A model generated the notes under the pieces. It searched no databases, was not told the origin of the DNA, and saw only the letters and a list, made by a program, of their open reading frames with translations. Positions 7,452 to 15,441 of a stretch of 64,000 nt of DNA are shown in pieces. Origin of the DNA: Rhizobium deserti (GTDB lineage Bacteria; Pseudomonadota; Alphaproteobacteria; Rhizobiales; Rhizobiaceae); the NCBI RefSeq assembly GCF_004358025.1, contig NZ_SMTL01000002.1, forward strand, positions 868,001 through 932,000, read 5' to 3'. Each line of letters starts with the position of its first letter. Position 1 is the first letter of the stretch. Both the position numbers and the translations under genes were made by a program.

Positions 7452-8084
7452 ATGCCGTCCTTTGAGCTTCTGGTCACCTTCTTCATCACCACGGCGCTGT
7501 TCGCCTATATCCCGGGGCCGGCCATGCTGTATGCGGCGGCGCAGACGCTGGCGGGTGGGCGGCGGGCGGGCCTGATGGCCTCGCTCGGCATCCATCTTGG
7601 CTGCTATGTGCATGTTGTCAGTGCGGCAGCTGGCCTTTCGCTGCTCTTCCACGCCGTGCCGATTTTATATTCGGCCGTGAAGCTGGTCGGTGCCGCCTAT
7701 CTCATCTGGCTCGGCATTTCGCTGTTCCGCGCCCGGACCGAAGATGGCAAGAGCTCAGCGCCTGCGCCGCAGAAATCCGCCCGGCGCGCTTTTTTCGAAA
7801 GCATTACGGTCGAAGTGCTCAACCCGAAGACCGCCCTTTTCTTCATGGCCTTCCTGCCGCAGTTCATCGATCCGGCGGCGAGCTTTCCAGTCTGGATGCA
7901 GTTTCTCGTGCTCGGCACGATCGTCAACCTGATCTTCTCTTCGGCGGATATCGTCTGCGTTGCCATGGCGGGCGCGGTGATCGGTCGTCTGAAACGGTCC
8001 TCGCGGACGCAAAGGCTGATGCAGCGCGCCGGCGGCACGTTGCTGATCGCTCTCGGAACCCATCTCGCCCTGCAGAAGACATGA
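7452..8084 (+). CDS. LysE/RhtB-family amino-acid exporter
   Basis: A 210-residue inner-membrane protein with six hydrophobic segments. The RhtB signature is clear near the start: YIPGPAMLYAAAQTLAGGRR followed by GLMASLGIHLGCYVH. A second conserved block, VEVLNPKTALFFMAFLPQFI, is near residue 125. Family members export amino acids or derivatives such as homoserine or lysine using the proton gradient; the substrate here is not evident. It stands alone, 61 bases after the cupin gene and convergent with ohr. Confidence 0.88.
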   Translation: MPSFELLVTFFITTALFAYIPGPAMLYAAAQTLAGGRRAGLMASLGIHLGCYVHVVSAAAGLSLLFHAVPILYSAVKLVGAAYLIWLGISLFRARTEDGKSSAPAPQKSARRAFFESITVEVLNPKTALFFMAFLPQFIDPAASFPVWMQFLVLGTIVNLIFSSADIVCVAMAGAVIGRLKRSSRTQRLMQRAGGTLLIALGTHLALQKT

Positions 8085-8086
8085 AA

Positions 8087-8117
8087 AAGGCCGGATGCCG
8101 TTTCGGGCTCCAGCCTT
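8087..8117. terminator. Hairpin between lysE-type gene and ohr
   Basis: A 9-base stem (AAGGCCGGA with TCCAGCCTT, one mismatch) around a 13-base loop starts just after the exporter stop codon. The T run after it is short, so it is a moderate terminator candidate serving a convergent gene pair. Confidence 0.4.
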
Positions 8118-8168
8118 CTTGTGGTGTGCGAAAGGTCCGCCCTCGAGGCGGGCCAGCGTCATCGTAAA

Positions 8169-8591
8169 TTAGGCAACCGTGACCGGCACTTCGGTCGAGG
8201 TGCGCATGGCGTGGCTGTAGGGGCAAACGATATGCGCCTTGGCGACCAGATCTTCCGCCTGCGCCTTGTCCATGCCCGGAATGTCAACCGATAGCGACAC
8301 TTCGATGCCGAAGCCGGTGCCGTCTTCCCGCGGGCCGATACCGACGGTCGCGGTCACCTTGGCATCTTCCGGGATCTTGACCTTTTCCTTGCCGGCGACG
8401 GCCTTCAGCGCGCCGAGGAAGCAGGCTGAATAACCGACTGCAAAGAGCTGCTCTGGGTTGGTACCGGTGGCGCCGTCGCCGCCGAGTTCCTTTGGCACGG
8501 TCAGCGTCACATCGAGGACGCCGTTTTCAGAAGCGCCGTGGCCTGCGCGGCCGCCGGTTGCGGAACCCTTGGTGGTGTAAAGAATAGCCAT
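8169..8591 (-). CDS. ohr: Organic hydroperoxide resistance protein Ohr
   Basis: A 140-residue OsmC-superfamily peroxidase of the Ohr group. Both reactive cysteines are present, in FAVGYSACFLGALKA and HIVCPYSHAM, together with the N-terminal AILYTTKGSATGGRAG block. Ohr reduces organic hydroperoxides and fatty-acid peroxides in the cytosol using lipoylated proteins as reductant. AGGAG lies just before the ATG. It is divergent from the MarR-type gene at 8767, which has the OhrR cysteine, so this is a standard ohr-ohrR pair induced by organic peroxides. Confidence 0.95.
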   Translation of the reverse strand: MAILYTTKGSATGGRAGHGASENGVLDVTLTVPKELGGDGATGTNPEQLFAVGYSACFLGALKAVAGKEKVKIPEDAKVTATVGIGPREDGTGFGIEVSLSVDIPGMDKAQAEDLVAKAHIVCPYSHAMRTSTEVPVTVA

Positions 8592-8640
8592 GTTTCGAAC
8601 TCCTTTGAACGTCGTCCAGTTAAAATGTCGCTCGCAACTC

Positions 8641-8666
8641 AATTGCGCACAATCTAATTACGCGCA
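8641..8666. promoter_or_regulatory. Candidate OhrR operator
   Basis: In the ohr-ohrR divergent region two similar 11-base units, AATTGCGCACA (8641-8651) and AATTACGCGCA (8656-8666), are 15 bases apart. They form an AT/GC-alternating pattern like known OhrR boxes in alphaproteobacteria. Assignment rests on position and likeness only. Confidence 0.4.
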
Positions 8667-8766
8667 TTGCAAAGCGGCGTCAAGCCTGCGACAATGCCAA
8701 ACGGAAAAAAGATGCAGGCTTGCTGAAAAGCAGATAGCGCATGAGATGTTGAAGTCAGGACCTGCC

Positions 8767-9231
8767 ATGGCAAAAAGCTCCCGCCCCGCCAATGAAGCTG
8801 CGGACATCCGTCTGGATGCGCAGCTGTGCTTTGCTCTTTACGGAGCAGCCCACGCGTTTACGCGGACCTACAAGCCGCTTCTTGAACCGCTCGGCCTAAC
8901 TTATCCGCAATATCTGGTGATGATCGCCCTGTGGGAAGAGGACGGGCAGCCGGTCAAGGCGATCGGTGACAGGCTGGGGCTCGATTCCGGCACGCTTTCG
9001 CCGCTGCTGAAACGGCTGGAACAATCGGGCCTCGTGTCGCGACAGCGAGACCGTGACGACGAGCGCCAGGTGCGCATCAGCCTGACGCAGAAGGGCCAGG
9101 ATCTCAAGAGCAACGCGGCAGGCGTCAGGGCGGCGATCGGCCAAGCGCTCGGCTGCGGCCGCGAGGAGGTCGAGGCCTTGCGCGACGACTTGATAGCGCT
9201 GAAGAAGAGGCTGCTGAAAGCCGGACAATGA
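8767..9231 (+). CDS. ohrR: OhrR, peroxide-sensing MarR-family repressor
   Basis: A 154-residue MarR protein. The N-terminal block LDAQLCFALYGAAHAFTRTY carries the single conserved cysteine used by OhrR to sense organic peroxides, and a partner tyrosine. The DNA-binding part is IGDRLGLDSGTLSPLLKRLEQSG and the wing RDRDDERQVRISLT. Oxidation of the cysteine releases the repressor from DNA. ATG at 8767 is selected because AGGA stands 6 bases upstream; an in-frame ATG at 8746 is an alternative. Pairing with ohr on the other strand supports the name. Confidence 0.9.
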   Translation: MAKSSRPANEAADIRLDAQLCFALYGAAHAFTRTYKPLLEPLGLTYPQYLVMIALWEEDGQPVKAIGDRLGLDSGTLSPLLKRLEQSGLVSRQRDRDDERQVRISLTQKGQDLKSNAAGVRAAIGQALGCGREEVEALRDDLIALKKRLLKAGQ

Positions 9232-9257
9232 GCCCTTCCGGAAAGATCCGGAAAGGC
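9232..9257. terminator. Hairpin between ohrR and L,D-transpeptidase gene
   Basis: GCCCTTCCGG (9232-9241), a 6-base loop and CCGGAAAGGC (9248-9257) form a 10-base stem with one mismatch directly after the ohrR stop. There is no long T run, so efficiency is uncertain. The two flanking genes converge here. Confidence 0.4.
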
Positions 9258-9276
9258 TTGGCATTTGTCGAGCCGG

Positions 9277-9993
9277 TTACTGCCAGACCAGCACGCGCGC
9301 CTTTTCCGGCACGCGCTCGTAAAGATCGATAATGTCCTGGTTCATCAGGCGCACGCAGCCTGATGACACGGCCTTGCCAATTGAGTTCCATTCCGGGGAG
9401 CCGTGCAAGCGATAAAGCGTGTCTTGGCCGTTCTGGAAGATATAAAGGGCGCGGGCACCGAGCGGGTTGGTCAGGCCCGGCGGCATGCCGCCATTCTTGG
9501 CGGAATATTTGACCAGCTCCGGCTGACGCGCGACCATTTCATCCGGCGGCGTCCATTTCGGCCATTTCTGCCGCCATTGGATCACGCCTTCGCCGCTCCA
9601 GGAAAAGCCTTCGCGGCCGATGCCGACGCCGTAGCGCATGGCCGATCCGCCTGGCTCTACCAGATAAAGGAAGCGCGACGGCGTATCGACGACGATCGTG
9701 CCGGGACGTTCGCCGGTCGGATCGACGACCCGCTGGCGGTAATAGCGCGGATTGATCTGCTGGTAGGGGATGGCCGGGACGACAAACCCGTTGTCGACCA
9801 CAGTGCCATACATCTGTTCGAGATCAGACGGACCATCAGCCATGGCATCGGGTGACCGGAAGCTTACGCCGTCGCGATAGGTAATCACAGAACCGCTCGG
9901 GGCCGGGCCGGTCGAAGCGCAGCCGGCGAGAGACGCCGTCCCCGCGCCCAGGAGAGACAAAAAGCCTCGGCGGGAAAAACTAGTATTCATCAT
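9277..9993 (-). CDS. L,D-transpeptidase (YkuD) lipoprotein
   Basis: A 238-residue protein. It starts with a twin-arginine-like signal (SRRGFLSLLG) followed by lipobox SLAGC, so it should be an exported lipoprotein. The YkuD domain covers about residues 105-235 with TIVVDTPSRFLYLVEPGG and the catalytic motif HGSPEWNSIGKAVSSGCVRL, where the cysteine is the nucleophile. These enzymes form 3-3 peptidoglycan cross-links or attach proteins to peptidoglycan in the periplasm. The start at 9993 or 9990 is ambiguous (two adjacent ATGs). A paralogue follows on the same strand, upstream in transcription order, suggesting a tandem duplication. Confidence 0.88.
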   Translation of the reverse strand: MMNTSFSRRGFLSLLGAGTASLAGCASTGPAPSGSVITYRDGVSFRSPDAMADGPSDLEQMYGTVVDNGFVVPAIPYQQINPRYYRQRVVDPTGERPGTIVVDTPSRFLYLVEPGGSAMRYGVGIGREGFSWSGEGVIQWRQKWPKWTPPDEMVARQPELVKYSAKNGGMPPGLTNPLGARALYIFQNGQDTLYRLHGSPEWNSIGKAVSSGCVRLMNQDIIDLYERVPEKARVLVWQ

Positions 9994-10213
9994 GTCAGGC
10001 AGGACCACCCCAGAAAAAACGCATCTCGTGCACAAGTCCACTTCAACGGGAGGAAAGTCAAAAGGTTCCGACTCGCCTGACCGGCCGTGACCATAGGCCT
10101 GTGACAATAAATCAACTATTCACGACGGCCACACGGCCGATCACTCCACCGCGACGAGAGACGACAAGAGCCTTGGGACCTCGCCTCGAGAGGAGTGCGA
10201 TCGCGCGTTTGCC

Positions 10214-11038
10214 TTAGAGAACGACGATGGGGGTGCCGGAGGGTACCCGCTCGAAGAGGTCGATGACGTCCTGGTTGAGCATCCGGACGCAGCCCGAAGA
10301 GGTGGCGTGGCCGACCGACTGCCAATCCGGCGTGCCGTGGACACGGTAGAGCGTGTCCTTGCCATCCTTGAAGATGTAGAGAGCGCGCGCGCCGAGCGGA
10401 TTGTTGAGCCCCGGCATGGCGCCGCCTTCGGCCGCCGCAAACTGCCGCAGTTCCGGCTGGCGCGAGACCATGTCATCGGGCGGCGTCCACCGCGGCCACT
10501 TGGCCTTGCGCTGGATCACGCCCCTGCCCTGCCAGGAGAAGCCGGCCTTGCCAAGGCCCACACCGTAACGAATGGCCCTGCCGCCCGGCTGCACCAGGTA
10601 AAGAAAATTAGCGCGCGTATCGACAACGATCGCGCCGACCGGCTCGCGGGTGGCATAATCAACCTCCTGGCGGAGGAAGCGGGAATCGATGCGGGAATAA
10701 GGAATGGCCGGCAGCGTATGGCCATCGTCGCGGATCACGTCATACATGATCCGGTGCACCGGACTGGAAACCGGCATGCCATAGGTCTGGTGGAAGGTGG
10801 TGGGGATGATCTGCCGCTTTTGCGGGATCGCTCCCGGCGTCGGAGGCGGCTGGTTCGACGGCGGATCCTGATACGGCGGCACGTAGAAGACCGGACGCGT
10901 TTCCTGCACGAAGACAGCCGGGTCAGTGCGCGTCGTATCGGTGACGAAGGGCACGGTGCAGCCGGCGAGCGTCACGCCTGCGGACAGCGCGAGGGAAAAA
11001 CCAAGAGTTCGGTGCAAGGATCTGTTTGACTGCAGCAT
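10214..11038 (-). CDS. L,D-transpeptidase (YkuD) lipoprotein, paralogue
   Basis: A 274-residue protein with signal peptide and lipobox (GVTLAGC), then a Pro-rich linker (PPYQDPPSNQPPPTPG) and a YkuD domain. The catalytic motif is HGTPDWQSVGHATSSGCVRM. It is the closest relative of the neighbouring transpeptidase in this window; both share the YAxxIGVG-type region and the C-terminal DLFERVP-type ending. It is probably secreted to the periplasm and acts on peptidoglycan. The Pro-rich linker and lack of a twin-arginine motif distinguish it from its neighbour. About 220 bases separate the two genes, so they may not be cotranscribed. Confidence 0.87.
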   Translation of the reverse strand: MLQSNRSLHRTLGFSLALSAGVTLAGCTVPFVTDTTRTDPAVFVQETRPVFYVPPYQDPPSNQPPPTPGAIPQKRQIIPTTFHQTYGMPVSSPVHRIMYDVIRDDGHTLPAIPYSRIDSRFLRQEVDYATREPVGAIVVDTRANFLYLVQPGGRAIRYGVGLGKAGFSWQGRGVIQRKAKWPRWTPPDDMVSRQPELRQFAAAEGGAMPGLNNPLGARALYIFKDGKDTLYRVHGTPDWQSVGHATSSGCVRMLNQDVIDLFERVPSGTPIVVL

Positions 11039-11348
11039 GGGGACCCGCTTCCGGCAGATGATATCGGCTCCTGCATGGCAGACGCGGCTGGCGCGAAGCT
11101 GGCGCTCATCGCGCACTTTGCCGACGATACCGCGATTGTGAACATGCCTGTCTGCGCCAGCCGAAGAGATGGCATGATCGGCTGAGCAACTCCTTCAATC
11201 GCTATTACCTAATATTCGAATTCTCGTAGATGAAAAATCAGGTTTCCACTCGTTTCTATTTGGTAAACCATCCGCGGCAGGATCTAGCCTCGATGCGCTG
11301 ATCCCGAGCTTGCCGGGGTCGACCCTTACTCAAGCTCGCGGTTTGCCT
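11039..11348. other. Intergenic region upstream of chemoreceptor and transpeptidase genes
   Basis: Holds the divergent control regions of the transpeptidase (minus) and chemoreceptor (plus). The middle, about 11190-11270, is AT-rich (CCTAATATTCGAATTCTCG) and is the likely promoter zone. No gene, RNA fold or clear repeat was recognised. Confidence 0.5.
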
Positions 11349-13316
11349 ATGTCTCGTCCAAAAATCAAAACTGTCCTCGCCTCCATCATGGTAGGCCTCG
11401 CCCTCGCATTCGTCATGTTCGCTGGCTTTGCCCTGAACCGGCTGAGCGCCATCAACGAAAACGTCTCGCAGATTTACCAGGACAACATGCCCACCCTGGA
11501 TGCGGTGAAGGACATGCAGGTCCAGCTGGCGGAAATGCGCGTCGCTTATCGCAGCCACATCCTCCGTTCCGATGCGGAAGGCAAGGCGAATGCGGCCAAG
11601 AGCATCGAGACTGCCATCGCCAGCTTGAAAAAGGACGAGGCTGCCTATCGCGCTCTTGGTCCGATCGACGAAGAAGCCCGATTGATCGATGGTTTCGACA
11701 AGAGCCTTGCAGAATATACGGCCGCCGGCACAAAGGTTCTCGAGTTTTCGACTGCAGGAAAGCTCGACGAAGCAAACGACATTCTGCGCAATGTCATGGC
11801 AAAAACGTCGGATGCTGCAAGAGCTGCTCTCGACCGCATGCTGGAACTGTCGCGGGTCACGGCGGCGGAAGCCTTTGCCGAAGCCGGCCAGGCCTATGAC
11901 CGCACATTTACCGTTGCAATCGTTTCGGTCGTTGCCCTGATGCTGGCGATCGTCGGCGCCATCTGGTTTGCTCTTTCAGGCATTGCCAAGCCTATCGAGA
12001 ATATCACCCAGTCGATGAAGAACCTGGCCGGCGGCGACGCCGAAAGCGCCATCCCCTATCCGGGCCGCCAGGATGAAATCGGCGAAATGGCTGCCGCTGT
12101 GGGGGTCTTCCGCAGCAATGCGCTCGACAATCGCCGCCTTGAGCAGGAGACCTCTGCCCAGCGTCATCAGTCGGAAGAACAGCAGCGTCGTGCAGCCGAG
12201 CAGGATCGTGTTCGCGCCGAAGCCATGGCGCAGGCAACAAGCGGTCTCGCCGATGGCCTGAAGCAGCTGTCCGCCGGCAATCTCAGCTTCCAGCTCAGCC
12301 AGCCCTTCGCCGCCGATTTCGAAAGCCTGCGCGCCGACTTCAACACGGCCGTGGAACAGCTGCGCGGCACGCTCGGTGCCGTTTCCCAGGCGACCAGCTC
12401 GATCGACAGTGGTTCGCGCGAAGTCAGCCAGAGCGCCGACGATCTGGCCAAGCGCACCGAACAGCAGGCCGCCTCGCTCGAACAGACCGCAGCGGCTCTC
12501 GACGAGATCACCGCCAATGTGTCGAACTCCTCCAAGCGTGCCGAAGAGGCCCGCACGGTGGCCATCCAGGCCAATGAAAGCGCCCGCCATTCCGGTGCCG
12601 TCGTGGCCAATGCCGTCGATGCCATGGGGAAGATCGAGCAGTCCTCCAGCCAGATCTCCTCGATCATCTCGGTGATCGACGAGATCGCCTTCCAGACCAA
12701 CCTTCTCGCGCTGAATGCCGGCGTCGAAGCGGCGCGTGCAGGCGAAGCCGGCAAGGGCTTTGCGGTGGTTGCCCAGGAAGTGCGCGAACTGGCCCAGCGG
12801 TCCGCCAAGGCGGCCAAGGAGATCAAGGACCTGATCCGCAATTCTTCCGTCGACGTGGAAAGCGGCGTCAAGCTGGTCAGCGAGACCGGCGATGCCCTGA
12901 AGACGATCGAAGGCTATATCGTCACCATCAACCAGCACATGGACTCGATCGCCACCTCGGCGCGCGAGCAGTCGGTCGGCCTGTCGGAAGTCAACACCGC
13001 CGTCAACCAGATGGACCAGGTGACGCAGCAGAACGCCGCCATGGTCGAGGAAGCCAATGCCGCCGGTGCAACGCTTGCCAATGAAGCCGCCCGCCTGCGA
13101 GAACTGATCGGCCGGTTCGATCTTGGTGCCGGTGCAAGCCTGTCGCAGTCCAACCAGCTGCGCCGCACGGCGCAGGTCATGGCTGCCTCGCCGCAGTCCA
13201 GGCCTGCCGCTTCGCCAGCCCGCAGCATGGTCGGCAAGATCGCCCAGGCCTTTACCGGCCGCTCAAGTGCCGCCGCCGCGCCATCGGCCGCCGCCGACAG
13301 CTGGGAAGAATTCTGA
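11349..13316 (+). CDS. Methyl-accepting chemotaxis protein
   Basis: A 655-residue chemoreceptor. An N-terminal membrane helix (residues about 8-30) is followed by a periplasmic four-helix-bundle sensor to about residue 185, a second membrane helix (VAIVSVVALMLAIVGAIWF), a HAMP domain, a second HAMP-like segment near residue 310, and the signalling tip FQTNLLALNAGVEAARAGE. The protein ends SWEEF, matching the C-terminal pentapeptide used by some receptors to tether CheR/CheB; this tail is seen in several rhizobial receptors. The ligand is unknown. No che genes are nearby. The start is set by the first ATG before the membrane helix, and a strong terminator follows. Confidence 0.93.
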   Translation: MSRPKIKTVLASIMVGLALAFVMFAGFALNRLSAINENVSQIYQDNMPTLDAVKDMQVQLAEMRVAYRSHILRSDAEGKANAAKSIETAIASLKKDEAAYRALGPIDEEARLIDGFDKSLAEYTAAGTKVLEFSTAGKLDEANDILRNVMAKTSDAARAALDRMLELSRVTAAEAFAEAGQAYDRTFTVAIVSVVALMLAIVGAIWFALSGIAKPIENITQSMKNLAGGDAESAIPYPGRQDEIGEMAAAVGVFRSNALDNRRLEQETSAQRHQSEEQQRRAAEQDRVRAEAMAQATSGLADGLKQLSAGNLSFQLSQPFAADFESLRADFNTAVEQLRGTLGAVSQATSSIDSGSREVSQSADDLAKRTEQQAASLEQTAAALDEITANVSNSSKRAEEARTVAIQANESARHSGAVVANAVDAMGKIEQSSSQISSIISVIDEIAFQTNLLALNAGVEAARAGEAGKGFAVVAQEVRELAQRSAKAAKEIKDLIRNSSVDVESGVKLVSETGDALKTIEGYIVTINQHMDSIATSAREQSVGLSEVNTAVNQMDQVTQQNAAMVEEANAAGATLANEAARLRELIGRFDLGAGASLSQSNQLRRTAQVMAASPQSRPAASPARSMVGKIAQAFTGRSSAAAAPSAAADSWEEF

Positions 13317-13339
13317 TCCCAGCATTAGCAGCAAACATG

Positions 13340-13368
13340 AAAAGGCGGGGCCACAAGCCCCGCCTTTT
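13340..13368 (+). terminator. Intrinsic terminator of the chemoreceptor gene
   Basis: AAAGGCGGGGC (13341-13351), loop CACAA, GCCCCGCCTTT (13357-13367): an 11-base perfect stem extended by one A-T pair, followed by TGTTTTG. It begins 24 bases after the stop codon. Confidence 0.9.
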
Positions 13369-13484
13369 GTTTTGCCAGATGGCTTCCCTGCACGTCGGGC
13401 AGGAACCATTGGCAGGAACCTTGGTTACCACCCCCGCTACAGGATCCTGACAATGTTGAAGAGCTGACGAGGAAGAGCCCGCCC

Positions 13485-14396
13485 ATGTCCCATGACGCCA
13501 TACCCTATGACGCCATCATCATCGGCGGCAGTTATGCCGGCCTTTCCGCCGCCATGCAGCTGGCCCGCGCCCGCCGCCGCATCCTGGTGATCGACGAGGG
13601 GCAGCGCCGCAATCGTTTCGCCGCCGCATCGCATGGCTTTCTTGGCCAGGACGGCCGGGCACCGGACGCGATCGCTAGTGACGCCAAGGCGGAGCTGCTG
13701 CGTTATCCGACGGTGGAATGGCTGGAGGACCGCGCCCAGCAGGCTGGGGGCACGGAGGACGATTTCACCGTAACGACCGCCGCCCATGGCGAGCTTTCGG
13801 CCCGCCGGCTGGTGCTGGCGCTTGGCGTGACCGACGACCTCCCGTCGATTGCAGGGCTGACCGAAAGATGGGGACGCAGCATTTTCCACTGCCCCTATTG
13901 CCATGGATACGAGCTGGACCAGGGCGATATCGCCGTGATCGCCAGCTCGCATCATTCCATGCACCAGGCTTTGATGCTGCCCGACTGGGGCAAGACGACC
14001 CTGATGCTGAACGGCTGCTTCACTCCCGACCAGGAGCAGTTGCAGCAGCTGCAAGATCGCGGCGTCACCATCGAGCCGAGACAGGTCCAGGCAATTACCA
14101 GCCATGCCGACATCACCTTCGCCGATGGCAGGACCCTGAGCTTTGCCGGCCTCTTCGTGCTGCCGCAGCCAAGCATTGCCACCCCGCTTGCCGAACAGCT
14201 GGGCTGCGAACTGGAGGATGACGCGCTTTATCCCTGCATCAAGACCGGTTTCACCAAGGAAACAACCGTATCCGGCGTCTTTGCTTGCGGAGATGCGGCA
14301 AGGCCTGCCGGCTCGGTAGCGCTGGCGGTCGGCGATGGCAACGTCGCCGGCGTCGCAGCGCACCAGTCGCTGGTGTTCCGCAAAGCCGAGGCATAG
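13485..14396 (+). CDS. FAD-dependent thioredoxin-reductase-like oxidoreductase
   Basis: A 303-residue flavoprotein. An FAD-binding motif IIGGSYAGLSAAMQLARAR lies at residues about 9-27. The active-site dithiol CPYCHGYE is near residue 140, and GVFACGDAARPAG binds FAD near the C-terminus. The NAD(P)H glycine motif is poorly conserved (IAVIASSHHSMHQ), so the reductant may not be NADPH. This group of short thioredoxin-reductase-like proteins is common in soil bacteria; substrates are unknown. GAGGAAGAG precedes the start. The stop is 8 bases from the convergent hydrolase gene. Confidence 0.85.
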   Translation: MSHDAIPYDAIIIGGSYAGLSAAMQLARARRRILVIDEGQRRNRFAAASHGFLGQDGRAPDAIASDAKAELLRYPTVEWLEDRAQQAGGTEDDFTVTTAAHGELSARRLVLALGVTDDLPSIAGLTERWGRSIFHCPYCHGYELDQGDIAVIASSHHSMHQALMLPDWGKTTLMLNGCFTPDQEQLQQLQDRGVTIEPRQVQAITSHADITFADGRTLSFAGLFVLPQPSIATPLAEQLGCELEDDALYPCIKTGFTKETTVSGVFACGDAARPAGSVALAVGDGNVAGVAAHQSLVFRKAEA

Positions 14397-14403
14397 CAGC
14401 GCG

Positions 14404-15357
14404 TCAGGCGGCGACCTGGTTGAAGAAGCGGATGCTTTCATGCACCGCTCCGGGCACGACGCCGTTATGGGTTCCGGGCAGCAGCTTCGCCTCGATCGAC
14501 ACGCCCGCCGAGCGGGCCCGCTCCATCAAGAGTTCGTGGTCCTTGTCGAAGGGCCGCTCCTGCGTACCGCGCAGCAAAAGCGTCGGGCATTTGAGGCTCG
14601 GGCCGAAACAGGCCGACGAGCGCATGACGAATTCTTTGGGATCGCTCGCATCGAAGCGGATGTCGCGATCATAGCGGCTGAAGAAGCGCCATGAATTGAC
14701 CCCGGCGGAAATCGGCGCGGCAGCGCGGAACTTGCGTGTCATGGCGGCGAGCAGCGACAGCGTGCCGCCATTGCTGTGGCCGGCCAGGAAGAAGCGGTTC
14801 TTGTCGATGCCCGGAAGGTTTTCCAGATAGGCGGCCGCGGCCAGCGCGTCCGAGGTTTCGTCGTAGAAGCCGGAGAAATTTCCTTCCTGGCCGTTCTCGC
14901 CCCGGAAGGACGGATGCATGACCACGAAACCGGCTTCCCAATAGGGCTTCATCATTTCCCAATGCCCTTCGCCGGTGGCATTGCCGCCGTGCAGGAAAAG
15001 CACTGCCGGCTTCGGGGTCGCGCTCGGCTCGTAATGCGACAGCCAGGCGATCAGCTCCAGCGATCCGTCGGGACCGCCGCGATAGGTGACACGTTTTGCT
15101 CCGGGCGGCGTGCCGAGCGGCTGCGACTGCTCCGGCGCCGGTCCCTTGTAAAGCAGCCGGGTCTGGAAGTGCCGCCTTGCCTCGCCATAGTCCTCCTTTT
15201 CGAGTGGCAAAACTTCGGGCACCGGAAAGGCTGCGCTAGCGGGCCTCGACATCAGCGCAGCCACGGAGAAGCCTGCCGCTGCCGCCAGCAGCTTGCGGCG
15301 CTGGATGCCGCCGGCCTCCAAGCTCGGGTTCAAAGAAAGAAAATTACGGTCTACCAT
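14404..15357 (-). CDS. Tat-exported alpha/beta hydrolase (dienelactone-hydrolase/prolyl-peptidase-like)
   Basis: A 317-residue hydrolase. A twin-arginine signal (GIQRRKLLAAAAGFSVAALM, cleavage after SRPASA) is at residues about 17-45. The catalytic domain has the strand VLFLHGGNATGEG, nucleophile GHSNGG (serine near residue 195), and a histidine in LPGTHNGVV near the C-terminus. It should act outside the cytoplasmic membrane on an ester or peptide bond; the substrate is unknown. The frame is open further upstream, but the Tat signal fixes the start near 15357. Confidence 0.83.
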   Translation of the reverse strand: MVDRNFLSLNPSLEAGGIQRRKLLAAAAGFSVAALMSRPASAAFPVPEVLPLEKEDYGEARRHFQTRLLYKGPAPEQSQPLGTPPGAKRVTYRGGPDGSLELIAWLSHYEPSATPKPAVLFLHGGNATGEGHWEMMKPYWEAGFVVMHPSFRGENGQEGNFSGFYDETSDALAAAAYLENLPGIDKNRFFLAGHSNGGTLSLLAAMTRKFRAAAPISAGVNSWRFFSRYDRDIRFDASDPKEFVMRSSACFGPSLKCPTLLLRGTQERPFDKDHELLMERARSAGVSIEAKLLPGTHNGVVPGAVHESIRFFNQVAA

Positions 15358-15441
15358 AGTCCTGGAGCCTTTTCTGCTAGCCGGGCCGATATCAGCACCG
15401 CACCGCCGCGCTGTCCATTCAAGCATTCGCGAACGCTTCTT

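Noticed and set aside
13381-13460. Second hairpin upstream of the thioredoxin-reductase-like gene
   Set aside because: The repeat of GGCAGGAACC is direct rather than inverted, so no hairpin forms; probably chance.
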